A DNA stretch of 6,296 nt from positions 1 to 6,296 of the forward strand of contig DILB01000009.1 of assembly GCA_002424815.1 (NCBI GenBank), in the 5' to 3' direction. The DNA comes from Caryophanales bacterium UBA5603. Lineage in GTDB: Bacteria; Bacillota_I; Bacilli_A; Izemoplasmatales; Hujiaoplasmataceae. A program made the translations under genes and the position numbers. Shown here one piece after another: positions 6,282-6,296 of the stretch; within the stretch, counting starts at the first letter, position 1, and every line of letters begins with the position of its first letter. The notes beneath the pieces were generated by a model. It ran no database searches. It was given only the letters and a program-made list of their open reading frames with translations, and had not been told where the DNA came from.

Positions 6282-6296
6282 GCTTGCGGTTTTCGT

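Overview
The window is a bacterial accessory segment, probably from a Gram-negative organism. The reasons are SD-led genes, an IS66-family transposase remnant, an exported beta-helix enzyme with a signal peptide, and surface-polysaccharide type glycosyltransferase domains. The sequence alone does not allow me to name a species. Base composition is patchy by hand count: about 57% G+C at 221-280, 18% at 2641-2700 inside the glycosyltransferase gene, 48% at 3901-3960 and 52% at 5041-5100. This suggests segments of different origin joined together.

Layout. Positions 1-74 hold what may be the last codons of a protein with a CPxCG knuckle. Positions 75-406 hold no convincing gene but are rich in symmetry. 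A perfect 24-bp inverted repeat (26-49 / 372-395) encloses a weaker one (132-145 / 351-364), which encloses a long hairpin (228-254 / 287-313) whose imperfect pairs are mostly G.U on the + strand. The right copy of the 24-bp repeat carries the GAGG that probably serves as ribosome binding site for the next gene.

Positions 407-3598 encode a 1063-residue cytoplasmic protein with three successive GT-A type glycosyltransferase domains: two of family GT2 and a third, divergent EDD-type domain that resembles GNT-I (GT13). A helical linker of about 230 residues precedes the third domain. Such a protein could add several sugars of one polysaccharide repeat unit.

Positions 3599-4134 are a second gene-poor stretch. 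It holds a strong 67-nt imperfect hairpin (3639-3705), then the frameshifted C-terminal remnant of an IS66 TnpC transposase on the minus strand (3841-4110), whose element end starts GTAAGCGC at 3833. The remnant runs almost into the ribosome binding site of the last gene.

Positions 4135-6192 encode a secreted right-handed parallel beta-helix protein that looks like a GH141-type glycoside hydrolase. Two Asp residues, 41 apart, sit in the most conserved motifs. Positions 6193-6296 are intergenic with a possible promoter for a gene beyond the window.

Taken together the two large genes look like part of a polysaccharide locus: one builds glycan in the cytoplasm and the other probably cuts or trims glycan outside it. 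Mobile-element debris lies between them and possibly upstream. A functional link between the two is inference.
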